Shown: piece after piece, positions 51,334 through 62,160 of the stretch
Layout: every line of letters starts with the position of its first letter
How positions within the stretch are numbered: position 1 is the stretch's first letter
Assembly: GCF_000143415.4 (NCBI RefSeq)
Contig: NW_003314382.1
Coordinates: forward strand, 241,755 to 305,754
Reading direction: 5' to 3'
DNA length: 64,000 nucleotides
DNA from: Selaginella moellendorffii
Taxonomy: Eukaryota; Streptophyta; Lycopodiopsida; Selaginellales; Selaginellaceae
The notes under the pieces: generated by a model
Told to the model about the DNA's origin: nothing
Seen by the model: the letters and a program-made list of their open reading frames with translations, nothing else
Databases searched by the model: none
Translations under genes and position numbers: made by a program

Positions 51334-53360
51334 ATGGCGGCAGTGGCGATGGAGGTGGACGACGCCCCGCCGCTGGAGAGGAAGGAGGCGCGATACACTC
51401 GGAAGGTGCGTGAAATCGGTTTCGCAAGATCGCTTTCGGCATTCCTAGCTGCTGCGCCGCCCAGGATGAAGATTTCGAGCGGCGCGTCCAGCGGTACAAG
51501 GGCCAGCAGTACAGCCACCTCTATTACTGCCGGCTGCACAAGCTTCGTGGAGCTCTCAGCTCGCTCGTTCAATCCGGCTTTCCTGGTGTTCCAGGTGAGA
51601 GATTCTTTTTTCTTCTCGGATCGGCATCGCTGTTTTTTTGCTTTGTAGTTTGTCCGATCTTGGGACTGGAAGATGGGAAGCGTTGCGTTGTGATTGGAAC
51701 GATCTACAAGCAGATGAAGCTCAAGCCATCTATTCTGGATGAATACGCAAAAGAGGTAACCATACTCTTTTCTTTTCTTCGTTGTCTGATACTTTCTCCT
51801 GCAGCGCTCAAAGCTTCCACTCGCAACAGCTTCTAATTTCATGCATCCAGATGATTATTTGGTGCTAGAAGATGAGAGTGGTCGCGTGAAGCTCGTGGGC
51901 AGCGTGGTTGTGCCCTCGAATTATGTTACCGGTATGTATCTTTAGGACCAAGTGTTCGAAAAAAATCACATTTTTTGCTCGCAGGCATTGTCATTGCTGC
52001 TTGTGGAGCGGCAGGAAAGGACGGCGACTTCTTTGTACAAGAAATAATCGAGCCCGGTTTACCACCTCAGCCACCTTTGCCTTCCATCACAGGCAAGCGA
52101 GCCTGCCTATACTTGAAGTTTTGCGTCTGATCGCGTCTTTTCTCAGAGGACAAGTATGTCGCTTTCATCTCTGGCTTGAGGATTGGTAGTGATCATTGTG
52201 ATCCTTTGCAACTACAGCTCTTGGTTGATCACCTTACTGGTCATTTGGGTGACGAACAGGTAAACGGACAACAGGAATATATCAAAATTTATGTGATCTT
52301 TATTGTTTAGGAGCAAATGTTGAGCGCTCAGGTCATTCGTCTGATAGTTGCGGGAAATTCTCTTGATATGCAATATAACTTACTCGCTGGGCAGGTTTGT
52401 CTTCCAAAAAAACATTTTATATGCTCTTGTTCACTTTGATTAGCATTTGCAGGCTATTTCCGCCAAGGACCAAGCGAGGTTGACTGAACCAGTGAAGGAG
52501 CTCGACCTTGTGCTAACTCAAGTAAGTCCGTGCACTCGCATTTGCTACTGACATTGGGCTTGTAACAGATAGCAGCAGCAATGCCAGTTGATATTATGCC
52601 CGGAGCAAATGACCCTGCAAACTTTACTTTGCCCCAGCAGGTATGAATTGCTTGTTGATATGACCACCACAATTGAAACACTGTTCCAGTCCTTGCATAA
52701 GTGTCTTTTTCCTGGAGCTTCTGCTTACTGTACCTTTTTACCTGCGACAAATCCTCATCGATTTGAACTGGACGGTATAGAGTAAGTGTTCTCTGTTTGA
52801 TATTACTGTTCAAGAATCAACAAGTTCCGTGTTTTAGCATTCAGGTTTCTCGGCACATCTGGACAAAATGTCGATGATCTTGACAAGTACTCGGAAGCCA
52901 AAGATGTCCTCGAGCTTATGGAAAGAACACTGCGCTGGAGACATATTGCGCCTACAGCTCCTGATACACTGGGTATGCTGTCACGCAAATTACATCGTTC
53001 ACTCTGTGCTGCGAGCAGGCTGTTACCCATACACCGATAAGGATCCGTTCGTTCTGGACAGATGTCCACATGTTTACTTCTGTGGAAATCAGAGGAGCTG
53101 TATGTCTCGCTTACTTACTGGTATGTGTATCTGCTTGGCCCAGTTTCTTACCACCGACTGACTGTTTCTTCTTCCAAAAAGTTGAAGGGAAATCGGTGAG
53201 AGCCATTTCGATTCCGCGCTTTTGTGATTCGGGAACCGCCGTGCTGGTAACTTGTTCAGACCGTTTGTTTGGTTCTAACATCGATGAGCGCCAGGTGAAT
53301 TTGCGGACATTGGATTACCATCTGCTTACGCTTTCCACCTCCGCACTGTTAGATGCTTGA
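51334..53360 (+). CDS. POLD2: DNA polymerase delta small subunit
   Basis: Fourteen exons: 51334-51405, 51465-51594, 51649-51755, 51805-51931, 51985-52092, 52147-52259, 52311-52394, 52453-52521, 52569-52640, 52690-52781, 52845-52972, 53019-53120, 53182-53246 and 53295-53360, giving 444 aa, the family norm. The OB-fold block is [20 protein letters not shown]. The inactive calcineurin-like phosphoesterase domain includes [20 protein letters not shown] and [15 protein letters not shown]. Near the end is [20 protein letters not shown] followed by CGN. It scaffolds the catalytic subunit and PCNA-binding subunit in replication. The intron at 52093-52146 starts GCAAGC (GC-AG). The final blocks ([20 protein letters not shown]) confirm the 3' structure. 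Confidence 0.93.
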
Positions 53361-53669
53361 GGTGGTGTAACAAGTACTCACCACCACTCTCCAGGAATCA
53401 GTGTAGAGCATGATTGCACTCGCATCTCGTGCAGGCTTGCACAGCTTTTTTCTCATTCCGAGCCCTCAGGTACGTAGAAGTAGCATATATAACAGCACCT
53501 TGTTTTTTTTTCTTTTTCGTTATTACGTGCTTAAGGACTTGACTCTTATGGAGGCTACAGCTTTGATCCTTGCCTCCATGATACCCCGCTTTGCAAAAAT
53601 TTTTCTTCTTGACAATATAATACACAAAATTAGAGCGACGTTGATCGGGAGAGAAGCTGTGACCCCATC

Positions 53670-54648
53670 CTAAGCAGCAGCAGCAGTGGTTGCCGGTGTA
53701 ACTTTGGCTCGCTGGTTGTGACGAACCTGCTGAGGAACACTCCCCATCTGCTTGAGCGCCGCTGAGGTACACTTCTCTCTTCGCTCCAAACGCTCATCGT
53801 TCAAAATTTGTTGGTGTCGACATTCAGCACTGCAGAATGCTCTGTCACCTCTGCAGGCACACACACAGAAAACTCGTGTGAGCGCGAGATCTGGCTAAAA
53901 ATCGAAAGGCAACGAAACAAAGCAACGAGCAAGCGAGCCAGCAGCGGTGCACGTACTTGTACATGAAGATGTCTCGGCCGTGAGAGATGTCCCGCTTGCA
54001 CTGGTAGCACGAGTCCAGGAAGCCGAGCGTGGTGAACGACGGCCGGAGCGCGCACTTGGTGGAATTGGCCTCGAGGCAAAGGTGGAAGGTGGCGGAGTCG
54101 GCGGCATCCTTGTGCTTGCGCTGGTGAGTGTCGTGCATGTTGTAGCGAGCAGACTGATGGTAGTGGAAGTTCTTCGCAGGAGCGACGACGCCGGCCTGGG
54201 CCAAGGAGGATCGGATCACCGAAGTTGGCGAAGAAGAACCACTTAACTCGTCCTTGTCCAATGCCGCTACGATCCCCAGGCCGACCTTCCCGTGAGGAGA
54301 ACAGGGCCCGAGCTCCTTGTTGCTGGGATCCGCGAGGATGCTGAGACCCGAGAAAGGCCTGGATTTCGTACCGGCGGGCGAGGGAGGCAGGGTGGTGGCC
54401 GCCGACGGAGATGGATCCTCGGTGGGCGCTGCGAAGCCGATCACCTGGTGTGGAACAACAACATGCGGATGCTGGGGGCGCTGGAACTGGTGATCGGCCG
54501 ATAGAGGGTGATCAGATCCGGCAGCCACGGCCGCTGCCACTTCTCCACCACATCCTCCTGCTGCTGCTGCTGCTGCTGCTCCTGCTCCGAGCGAGGCAAC
54601 GCTCACGGTCCTCCTCATCATCAGCCTTGGGCGCTTACCAGCAGTCAT
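53670..54648 (-). CDS. FCS-like zinc finger (FLZ, DUF581) protein
   Basis: Two exons in transcript order: 54648-53957 and 53850-53670, giving 290 aa. The FLZ domain is split by the intron: FLDSCYQCKRDISHGRDIFM precedes it and GDRAFCSAECRHQQILNDE follows, with the defining F-C-S. Before it lie two nuclear-type basic patches (GKRPRLMMRR), an Ala run, and SRPFSGLSILADPSNKELG, a block typical of larger FLZ members. FLZ proteins bind the SnRK1 energy-sensing kinase and adapt its output. The gene is convergent with POLD2, about 310 bp apart. A CT/GA tract (about 54810-54850) lies in its leader. Confidence 0.92.
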
Positions 54649-56522
54649 GACCGCCGTGATCGATCGGAGAACCGAGGAGGAGGAAGACGAAGAAGATTTG
54701 AGCTCTCTCTACACAGAACGAGGGATCATGGTGGCTATTTGGGGGTTTCCAGGGGCGAGGCGAGAAAGGGAAGAAGAAAGGGGAAGAACAAAGAAGAAGG
54801 AAGAGCGCGCACTACCTCTCTCTCTCTCTCTCGCGCGCGCGCTCGCTCGCTCTCTCCCCTCCCGCGAGAGGCGAGGGAAGGATGGATCAATCCCACTCCC
54901 AAAAGCAAAAGCCTAGACAAGAGGAAAGAAGGAAACCAATAAAATAGATAGGTAAAGCAAACATACCAAATGAATGGAGGAGACACCGTCCAGCGGATTG
55001 GAGAGGCTGTCTGGCGTCCGCAAAGGCCCAGGCTTGAATTATTGGAGGGGTAGCTTTTTTTTTTTTGCCCTAACCGGCCCACAGGTCACTGTCTTGGATG
55101 TTTGTTTATTATTATTATTGGCGCAGGCAGCAGAAGTTACTATTATCTCGGACGGGGATTTGGTTTAGTTTTACGAGTTACTATTCTACCCACCGGGTAG
55201 AAATACTAAATTGTTTTATTTGTTTTGTTTTTGTATTTTTGGGGACCACACACGCTTTGGCTACTTACCAAACACTGTCGCACGGACGATTGACACGTCC
55301 CCGCTGTGCAAGGGGAATATCTCTGTGTGTTTTGGAGAATCTTTGATTGTGTAGCGATTTTCTCTGGCCATGTCGAACTGAACCGTAAGCTTCCGGCAGC
55401 GATCCGGCTTAGATTATCAGTGCGTAGTCCTATTTTTACAGATTTTAAGAAAAAAAGTGATATAACACAAAATGGATGTCAGAGTTTTAGATCGAAAAGT
55501 GCAAGAAATTTCTCCTTCTTTTTCCCTTGTTGCCTAGATGAAGAAGCAAAAGGTGGCGAAAGTAACAACAATGAAAAAGTGGTGAAACCAACAACAAGCA
55601 GCACTCACCAGTTCCCAATGGCATCTTTTCTAAGAATTCTATCATATCATCCTTTGCTGCTGCTCCTGTTGGCGGCATTGATCGTTTCTCCAGTTGCAAC
55701 AGTTGCCAACATAGTTGTGTGACACGACCATTGTTTTTCTTTTTTCTTGGTAGTTTTTTTTTTTCAAGCCTCATGAATTGTTTGCCACGGGCCGTTTTTT
55801 GGCACCCAAGTTGCTCCCGGGAAAATATTTCAAATCCCCAGCTCCTCCGGATTCGAAAGCTTGTTTCTCTGCAAATGCCCCTGCTGTCGTCTTACACTAT
55901 TGAATTGATGAAGAGATTCAATGTAATTAGAGCTTGCAGGACTTTGTAGCGTTTTGTAAGAATCGACAAGAATGACTTTGGTGTTCTCGGGCCAATTAAC
56001 TCGATCGACACGTAGCTCCGATGCAGACTCTCTCTGGGAGATATTTGACGACGCGCAATAATCTTTGTCTTCCGGACTCTTGGAGGCGACTCTGGATCTC
56101 TTTCCCTTCTTCCACCTATACTTGTACTCGTGAGAAAATGACAATGCAACCAAAGAGTTTTTGGCCGCATCGAATTCAATTCAAGGAGCTGCCAAAGCAA
56201 AAAGGAGGAGCACCGCACCACAACAGTGAGTAGCAAGTCAAGGTCGTGCTCAGTTGGGCTGTTTCTCGGCCGTGTTGACCACGTCTTCCTTAGCTCAACC
56301 TTGATCCGACTATGGAATGGAAGATTCAAATTTGATTCTTGCGAGCGTCCGTTTCTAGATCCAATCGCCCAACATATTTATCGTTCCAACACAGGTTGGA
56401 ACTTAGTTTTCTACAGCTTTCTTTTTTTTCCCGCGTCGGCGTCGCGGCATTGATGAAGGTTGGAGAGCGTTTGGTAAGCTTGGTCTAGCTGTCTGGGACT
56501 AAAACTTTAATGGCTTTCCAGG
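54649..56522. other. Intergenic region with microsatellite and short signal-peptide ORF
   Basis: It contains the FLZ leader with its GA/CT tract, a poly-T run at about 55056 and A/T-rich stretches. On the plus strand, 55618-55722 encodes 34 aa starting MASFLRILSYHP, then a run of Leu and Ala like a signal peptide, and stopping at NIVV. It could be the first exon of a secreted peptide gene, but no following exon is convincing. Minus-strand frames between 55830 and 56330 are not recognisable. Confidence 0.4.
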
Positions 56523-56523
56523 G

Positions 56524-56530
56524 TATATAA
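56524..56530 (+). promoter_or_regulatory. TATA box of the lipid-transfer gene at 56657
   Basis: TATATAA, 127 bp before the start codon, in a GC-balanced context (GGGTATATAAACTCTCTCGCC). The spacing predicts a leader of about 95-100 nt. It is one of the clearest TATA boxes in the window, fitting a strongly expressed secreted-protein gene. Confidence 0.7.
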
Positions 56531-56656
56531 ACTCTCTCGCCACCAAGATCGCTCCAAAGATCATTCCTTCACAAACTCTCTTCTTTTCCAAAGCAAGTTT
56601 ACCTGACATTCTCGCTTCCCGATCTCTCTCGCGCTAGACTCTAGATCTCTAAGAGA

Positions 56657-57077
56657 ATGGAGCTCTCGAAGATGGTGGCGGTGGTGGCGGTGGTGGCGCT
56701 GGCGCTCCTCGCGTCCTCGCCTCGAGCGGCGCTGGGGCAGTCGTGCGACACTAGCAAGTTCACGAATCTGCAGGCTTGCCTCCCGGCGGCCACTGGCTCG
56801 GGCTCGGTTACCTCGAGTTGCTGCTCCGCGATGATGGCCTACCGCAGCAATCCCAGCTGCCTTTGCAGTACGCTCGTCTACGCCAAATCCCAGCTTAGTA
56901 GCATCAATCTCAACAACGCTTTGGCCATTCCCAAGGCCTGCGGCTACTCGTCCTACATCCCCTCGGGCTTCACTTGCCAAGGTACGTTTTGGATGGTTCA
57001 TCTTTGAATCGTCGTCTCAATCTCAAAAGTATTGATTTTTTGCTTTGATTTGTGCAGGAATTACTGTTCCCAGGTGA
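56657..57077 (+). CDS. Non-specific lipid-transfer-like protein
   Basis: Two exons (56657-56981, 57058-57077), 114 aa. The signal peptide (MVAVVAVVALALLASSPRAA) ends near LGQ. The mature protein has all eight cysteines in nsLTP order: SCDTSKFTNLQAC, SSCCSAMM, SCLCSTL, KACGYSSY and FTCQG. The last residues (GITVPR) lie on exon 2 and there is no GPI-type tail. An intron at the same relative place occurs in the lipid-transfer gene at 22834, consistent with one family. It probably carries lipids in the cell wall or has a defence or cuticle role. Confidence 0.92.
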
Positions 57078-57689
57078 AGACTCTCTCAAAAGGAGGAAAG
57101 CGTTCCAGAGCTTCCATCGCTTGATCTCGTTTAAGTAGATTACGTTAGCTAGAATAAGAAACGTTCCTTGTTTTATATGAGTAATAAATATAATAATAGT
57201 ACTATTATTATTTAAAGATATCTGATTATGTTTAAGAAATGGATAATATTATGACAAATTCTAACAAGCTTAAGAACCAACATAATTCAGCTGGGGAATG
57301 CGACGCCATCGAAGATTCTCTCTTCCAACCAACACAAAGAGTAAATGGTGGTGGTCCACGAAACCATGCGGCACCTCTGGCACCACCGCCAAATGTAGCA
57401 GCGCCACCACATTTGGCAAGAGGAGAGCCACGCCGAAAGCCGCAGCACGCTCGCTACCACCGCGAGGACACGTGCCGACACGGGCGCGCACGTGCTTCCT
57501 GCGTGGCACAAGCGGAGATAGCATATTCCATCCGGTGTTCCCGCTGACCGCAAGCTGACTGCCTCCCACTCGGCAGTCGCCGTCAGCCACGCTGGAAAAA
57601 TATACAGGTATTTAAATCCGGGTGCCCGCGAAATCCGCAAAATTGTTTTATCGATTCGTTGCTTGATCACATCGCGGGGAGGCAACACC
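57078..57689. other. Intergenic region
   Basis: It covers the lipid-transfer gene 3' UTR and the upstream region of the small gene at 57690. No gene is evident. A GC-rich stretch at 57340-57560 has open frames on both strands with Pro/Ala/Arg-biased sequence only. Confidence 0.5.
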
Positions 57690-58059
57690 ATGTCGATGAT
57701 CGATAGCAGCGATTATCGATTCAAAGCCTTGGACAGTTTCGTGGCGCCGCGCCCGGGGGCGTGTGGAGACGACGACGACGACGTTGGGCCTCCCGATCTC
57801 GCGCCCGCCGCATCTCTCGCGCTGATCTCTTCTTCTTCCCGATTTCGCGGAGCTAGGATCACTGGAAATCATCCTGGGTCGCCTCTGATCGCCGCCGGAG
57901 CAGCAGCATTGCTGCAAGGATTCATCATCTCGGATGATTCCGAGCCAATGCCCGAGGTAAGTTCAATCGCTTCAAGCGCATCCTCTTTCTTCTCCTCTTG
58001 TTCTTCTTTAGAACGCGCAATGGATATCCTTCATCGCTTTGATGAAATTACAGTATTAA
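57690..58059 (+). CDS. Small two-exon gene, unknown function
   Basis: The proposed structure is 57690-57956 then 58012-58059, 104 aa. It begins MSMIDSSDYRFKALDSFVAP. It contains an acidic run (DDDDDVG), and a hydrophobic stretch (SPLIAAGAAALLQGFII). It ends NAQWISFIALMKLQY. The intron is 55 nt with canonical GT-AG ends. I recognise no domain. If the intron is not used the frame continues to 58118. The composition of exon 1 looks coding, but the gene model rests on one splice junction. Confidence 0.4.
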
Positions 58060-59160
58060 AGCTCTGGTATCGGACTGTGCAGATCATTTATGTCAAGGCG
58101 AAGGACCCGAAGGTTTGAAGCGATCGAAAGAACCAAATCAATTTTGCTACTCCTGATCTTGCCATGGAATATGCTCATCTATATGCTATACAGACATCGA
58201 AACGGTGTACCGTCAGATTATATGATATTATCGTTTCTGCTATAGCCTATGGCTTCTTGTATGTCAAGTGTTGCAGTACTGCAATTCACGAGCCACATTT
58301 TTACAACCATCAAAGAAACGAGTTGCTAAGTATGTTCTTTTATTCGCGCCAAGCAAACAAAAACGCTGGAGATCTCTCCAGTGTTTTCAGTTTCTTATTC
58401 GAGTAGAGACTCGGTAAGAAATCGCTTGGAGAGTCTTCTAAATTCGCACCTTGTCGCGTGAGATTTAGATTTTGATATCAGCGTCAATTGAAAGGCCGAC
58501 TTAGATTAGAAAACAAGTGCTACTTCCCAACCGGCAAAGCACGTAGGCACACAATTTAAAATGATAATTGTGCCAATAATGAAACATTGTTATTAAGCGC
58601 TGGTTGGAACAAGCACATGTGCCATCTACTATATGTCACCAAGTTTTTTGTAATCTTGTGTCCAATTGTCTGGTATATTGGGCATGTTTTAATCAAAAGG
58701 CCGCAGGAGGTCAGTTGTCCTGAGTGATTTGGGATGACAGCAACCACGGATTTGCAAGATGGCTAACCGTCTTGTTTCTCAGATACAAGGGGACTTGCAA
58801 TTGAGGACATCTCTAGAGGCAGGAGCTGCTCAAACCGAGACAAACAAGCTCGCTGAAGTGGCACTTTCTTCTTGACTGCCCGCCTCTCGACTGTCCAGCT
58901 CAAGAGCACCTCTACAACCGTCCTGTGATTCCTTTACATCATGTTGGCCAGCCTTGCTCGGTGGCGAGCAAAGAAAAGCAACAAGAGGTCCTCTCGTCAA
59001 GACAAAATGGTGGCTCCAGCTTACATAAAAGTGTATGTTCAGTGAAAGAGGCTTTGGCCATATCTATATAGTGGCCAGGTTTGGTGTTCTTTCTCTCTTG
59101 CAAAAACCAGTTTTTGTTTTCTTGTTTGGTTTTTGTCTAACATGTTTCTCTCCTTGGTTG
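58060..59160. other. Intergenic sequence
   Basis: No gene is supported. Short frames on both strands (for example minus strand 58556-58747) lack family signatures. The 3' edge adjoins the kinase relic. Confidence 0.5.
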
Positions 59161-59630
59161 CAGATCATGGCAGTGAAGCAGCTGGAAAGAAACGGACATT
59201 CAACCCGAGATTCTTGGTGGGAGTTTGGATAATCGGTTATTGTTGTGATGGCGATCAAAGGCTTGGTTTCTACAAGTATATGAACCTGGAAGATCAATTA
59301 CACAGTTTGTATTGTTTTCTACATACAAAAAAACTGAGTAAGCCTTGCATGCAGATGTGTTGATCCGACAAGGAACCATTGGGCTGGAATGCAATGATGA
59401 AAATAGCTTTGCAGGAGCTACCAAAATATGCATGACAAAGAAAATCCTCCTGGATTTCACATCTTACTCAGAGAGCATTATCCCAAGCTCTCAGATTTTG
59501 GTCGTGCTGTTTATAGAGTCTTGCAATGCTCATTTTAAAGCATGATACCAGTCGTTCTTTTGGAGCTCATCACTGGAAAAAAAGATATAGACAATGCACA
59601 GGGCATAATTAATTTGCATGGGTAGGTTTA
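59161..59630 (+). pseudogene. Receptor-like cytoplasmic kinase relic (PBS1/PBL type)
   Basis: In several plus-strand frames, pieces of one kinase domain can be read in the correct order. They are MAVKQLERNGHS (about 59166), IGYCCDGDQR then YKYMNLEDQLH, EPLGWNAMMKIALQELPKYM with HDKENPP (about 59370-59450), HYPKLSDFGRAV and VVLLELITGKKDIDNAQG (to about 59610). The HRD loop, DFG context and activation segment are damaged or missing, and frameshifts separate the blocks. It is dead, from the RLCK-VII-like group. Confidence 0.8.
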
Positions 59631-60483
59631 TATACCTTTTCTTTCCTATACAGAGGTGGCTACCAATGAAGATTAGAGGGACCAGAGCGAGGTGAATAAT
59701 GTATTGCATTCATGTAGTCCCATATTCTTCAGTTGGGTATAAGTGGACTGTAAATTCAATCTTCTACACAGATTCAAGCTTTAGTGCCAATTTGGACGAC
59801 CTTTATTTTTGTCGTGGTGGAACTCAATTCAAACAAGGAGCCGAGCAAAACATTGACTTCTGTTTGCAAAGTCAATAAAATATCATTTAAAAGGTAAAAA
59901 AAGTATACTTTGATAGGAAAGGATGATATATTTATGTGGTCAGTCAAGTGCTCCCAAGTGGACCGAGCTCGACCACACTTTCTCAGCAATAGTCATGGCT
60001 GTGAGCCACTCGCAGGTTACAGCCCTAATGTGTGCAACTGAGCTCCCTGACTGTGGCGCGCTCAGCTCCCAGCTGATGGCCATGGCGGCCAGGGATGCAG
60101 GGGTGCGGGATGGTTCTCTCCATATGTTGACAATAACAGGATCTGAATCTGCAAGACAAAATAGAAAGTTGTCTCAATCACTAGAACATTGAACGAAAGA
60201 AACAACATTGTGCTACTAAAGATAATTTCAAAAGTTGACAAAAGCTCTTTCTTCTCTTTGTTACCAGCTCGTGATAATCTGCCATGCCTGTGTAGGCATC
60301 ATACTCCTCATCGCTGGATGGCATATCCATAAGGGGAACTTCTCGTGCTAGCGGCATCCAGAAGCATAGAGCCATCATCCCTCCTCTGACGATGTAGACA
60401 TTAGAATTACCTGTGCTAATTACAAATTATAATAAATAAAATATCTGAGCGCAAACCTAATACTAGACAGGTCTTACTGAGCC
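59631..60483. other. Intergenic sequence, weak minus-strand exon-like frames
   Basis: On the minus strand, about 60380-60253 (ending MADYHEL before a GTAACA) and about 60150-59937 (beginning after a CTTGCAG) can be read as two exons. Their phases do not join convincingly in the protein-like frame, so I do not propose a gene. The rest is unremarkable. Confidence 0.25.
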
Positions 60484-61590
60484 ATGCCATGGCGCTGGGG
60501 CGGCCATAGCGCTGCGCTGGGAAGGGAGGCTATTGCGGGTTTACTGAATGTGGTGCGTAAAAACTTTTCGGCTGCTTCCATCTCGTCTGAATCTGGCGCT
60601 CAAACTCGATGGTTTCCGGCACGTCCAGCGCTGGTTTTGGACCTCGACGACTGGCTCATCTCCAAGCGCGCGAAAAACAAGGATTTCGTGGTTACCAATC
60701 GAAATGGTTGCCACGATATCGGCATGAGGCCTGGGTTGATCCCTTTCCTCGACAAGATGGCTCCCATCTATGATCTCTACGTATTCAGCTCCGCCACAGC
60801 TATATGTTAGTGGCATCGTCCACAGTATAAATTCGAGGTTATCCTCCGGACAGATTCTTAGGTGTTATTGCCGGGACCATTGCAAAGCTTATTTGGATCC
60901 AAGCATCGATATAACCGTGGATCTGAAAGATGGCAACAGGTCACAAGGATTGCAAGCGAAAGGTGTGGATGATGAGTATTACTGGCTGTTCCAGCAAAAC
61001 AATGGCTTTGTGGTTCCTCGTTACGATGGGGAAGACGAAGAGGATCAAGTACTGGAAGGGCTTGTGCCGCTTCTCACTGCGCTGGCCAAACTGGATGACT
61101 TACTCCCGCGATGGAGGGGCTCAGGACTGGCGAGTGTAAGTTGGTTGACGGGAAGCTCAAGTTTGGAGACATTGATGAGCAAATTGTTCTGGAAGCGACG
61201 CTCCGGTTTTTCGTGAGTGATTATCTGTAGCTAGCGTCTTGTTTACACAGGTGAGGGAATGGTTCATGAACGTTTCAATTCACTGTGGACAAATTTCAAG
61301 AACTGGTATAGTGCAAAGGAGGTGGATGATCCTGAATTTAAGAAGGGAGTGATGGGACTGAAACACAATGGTGTTTTAGAATCAGAAAGCGAGGGGAAAT
61401 GTGTGATAAGCGAAGCAAGCTGGGAGGTGGAGTTTCAACAGATTATTATGGAAACGGAATACAAGACAAGAAGGAAGAGGTAAGAGATTTTGTTTTTCTT
61501 AAGAATAGCTCATAATATTGCTCTTCTTTAGCTTGAGAGAAAGGCTGAGGGAATATCGAAGGTGTTCAAGAGTGTTTACAGATTTACAGC
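60484..61590 (+). pseudogene. TIM50-like HAD-domain gene, frame-disrupted
   Basis: It opens with a plausible mitochondrial presequence (GREAIAGLLNVVRKNFSAAS). A HAD/FCP1-type motif follows (ALVLDLDDWLI), then GMRPGLIPFLDKMAPIYDLY with VFSSATA, matching TIM50. The frame breaks at about 60790-60810. It continues one frame over with GIVHSINSRLS through ITVDLKDG and NNGFVVPRYDGEDEEDQVLE. A second break near 61130 leads to LVDGKLKFGDIDEQIVLEAT. A last segment from 61251 (MVHERFNSLWTNFKNWY) is not TIM50-like and ends at a GTAAGA (about 61481). TIM50 is the presequence receptor of the inner-membrane translocase. This copy is probably dead or mis-sequenced. Confidence 0.5.
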
Positions 61591-61799
61591 AAAAAGTATC
61601 TGCAGCATGCAAAGTCAATCATACAAAAGCATCCTATTTTATGTGTCCACATTTTTGCAATAAACTATTTTCATAAATATATATTTGTGTAAAGCTTTGC
61701 AATAAGGACCTTTCTCCTTGGTGATTGGCACAACACTAGAAGTAGTCTTGGGCTACCTTGTTGGAGGGATTGCTTTGGAAGGGCTACCCCAATTTTACG

Positions 61800-62160
61800 T
61801 GAGTGCAGTGTGACTACTGTCTTGTCACTTCGTTATACACCGGTGACGGAATGGTTGATGAATGCGATGCTCATGAGATTACTATGAGTATCTTCCACAT
61901 TTTGATATTCAACCTCGCCCTTGAGTGCCTCCCAGCTCGCTTTGCTTATCACACAATTGCCCTCACTTTCATTGTGTTTCACTCCCATCACCCACAATTC
62001 AGGTCTTCCAACCGTGTTATACCTATCCCCGTATTTGATTCATATAGAAATGATACAAGACGAGGTAAAAATTTTGTTTTCTAATCATATATTGTTTTTT
62101 AATTTTCTGCTTGAGAAAAAGTCTTTGAAGGCACTAAAAGGTGTTGAAGACTGCAGTTAG
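61800..62160 (+). repeat. Diverged duplicate of the 3' part of the TIM50-like locus
   Basis: Blocks match 61230-61590 in the same order: GGTGACGGAATGGTTGATGA against GGTGAGGGAATGGTTCATGA, then GAGGTAAAAATTTTGTTTTC against GAGGTAAGAGATTTTGTTTT, and CTTGAGAAAAAGTCTTTGAAG against CTTGAGAGAAAGGCTGAGGG. Other parts differ, so it is an old, decayed tandem copy. Confidence 0.55.

Noticed and set aside
55830-56329. Minus-strand frames upstream of the lipid-transfer gene
   Set aside because: No family signature, and the region contains that gene's promoter.
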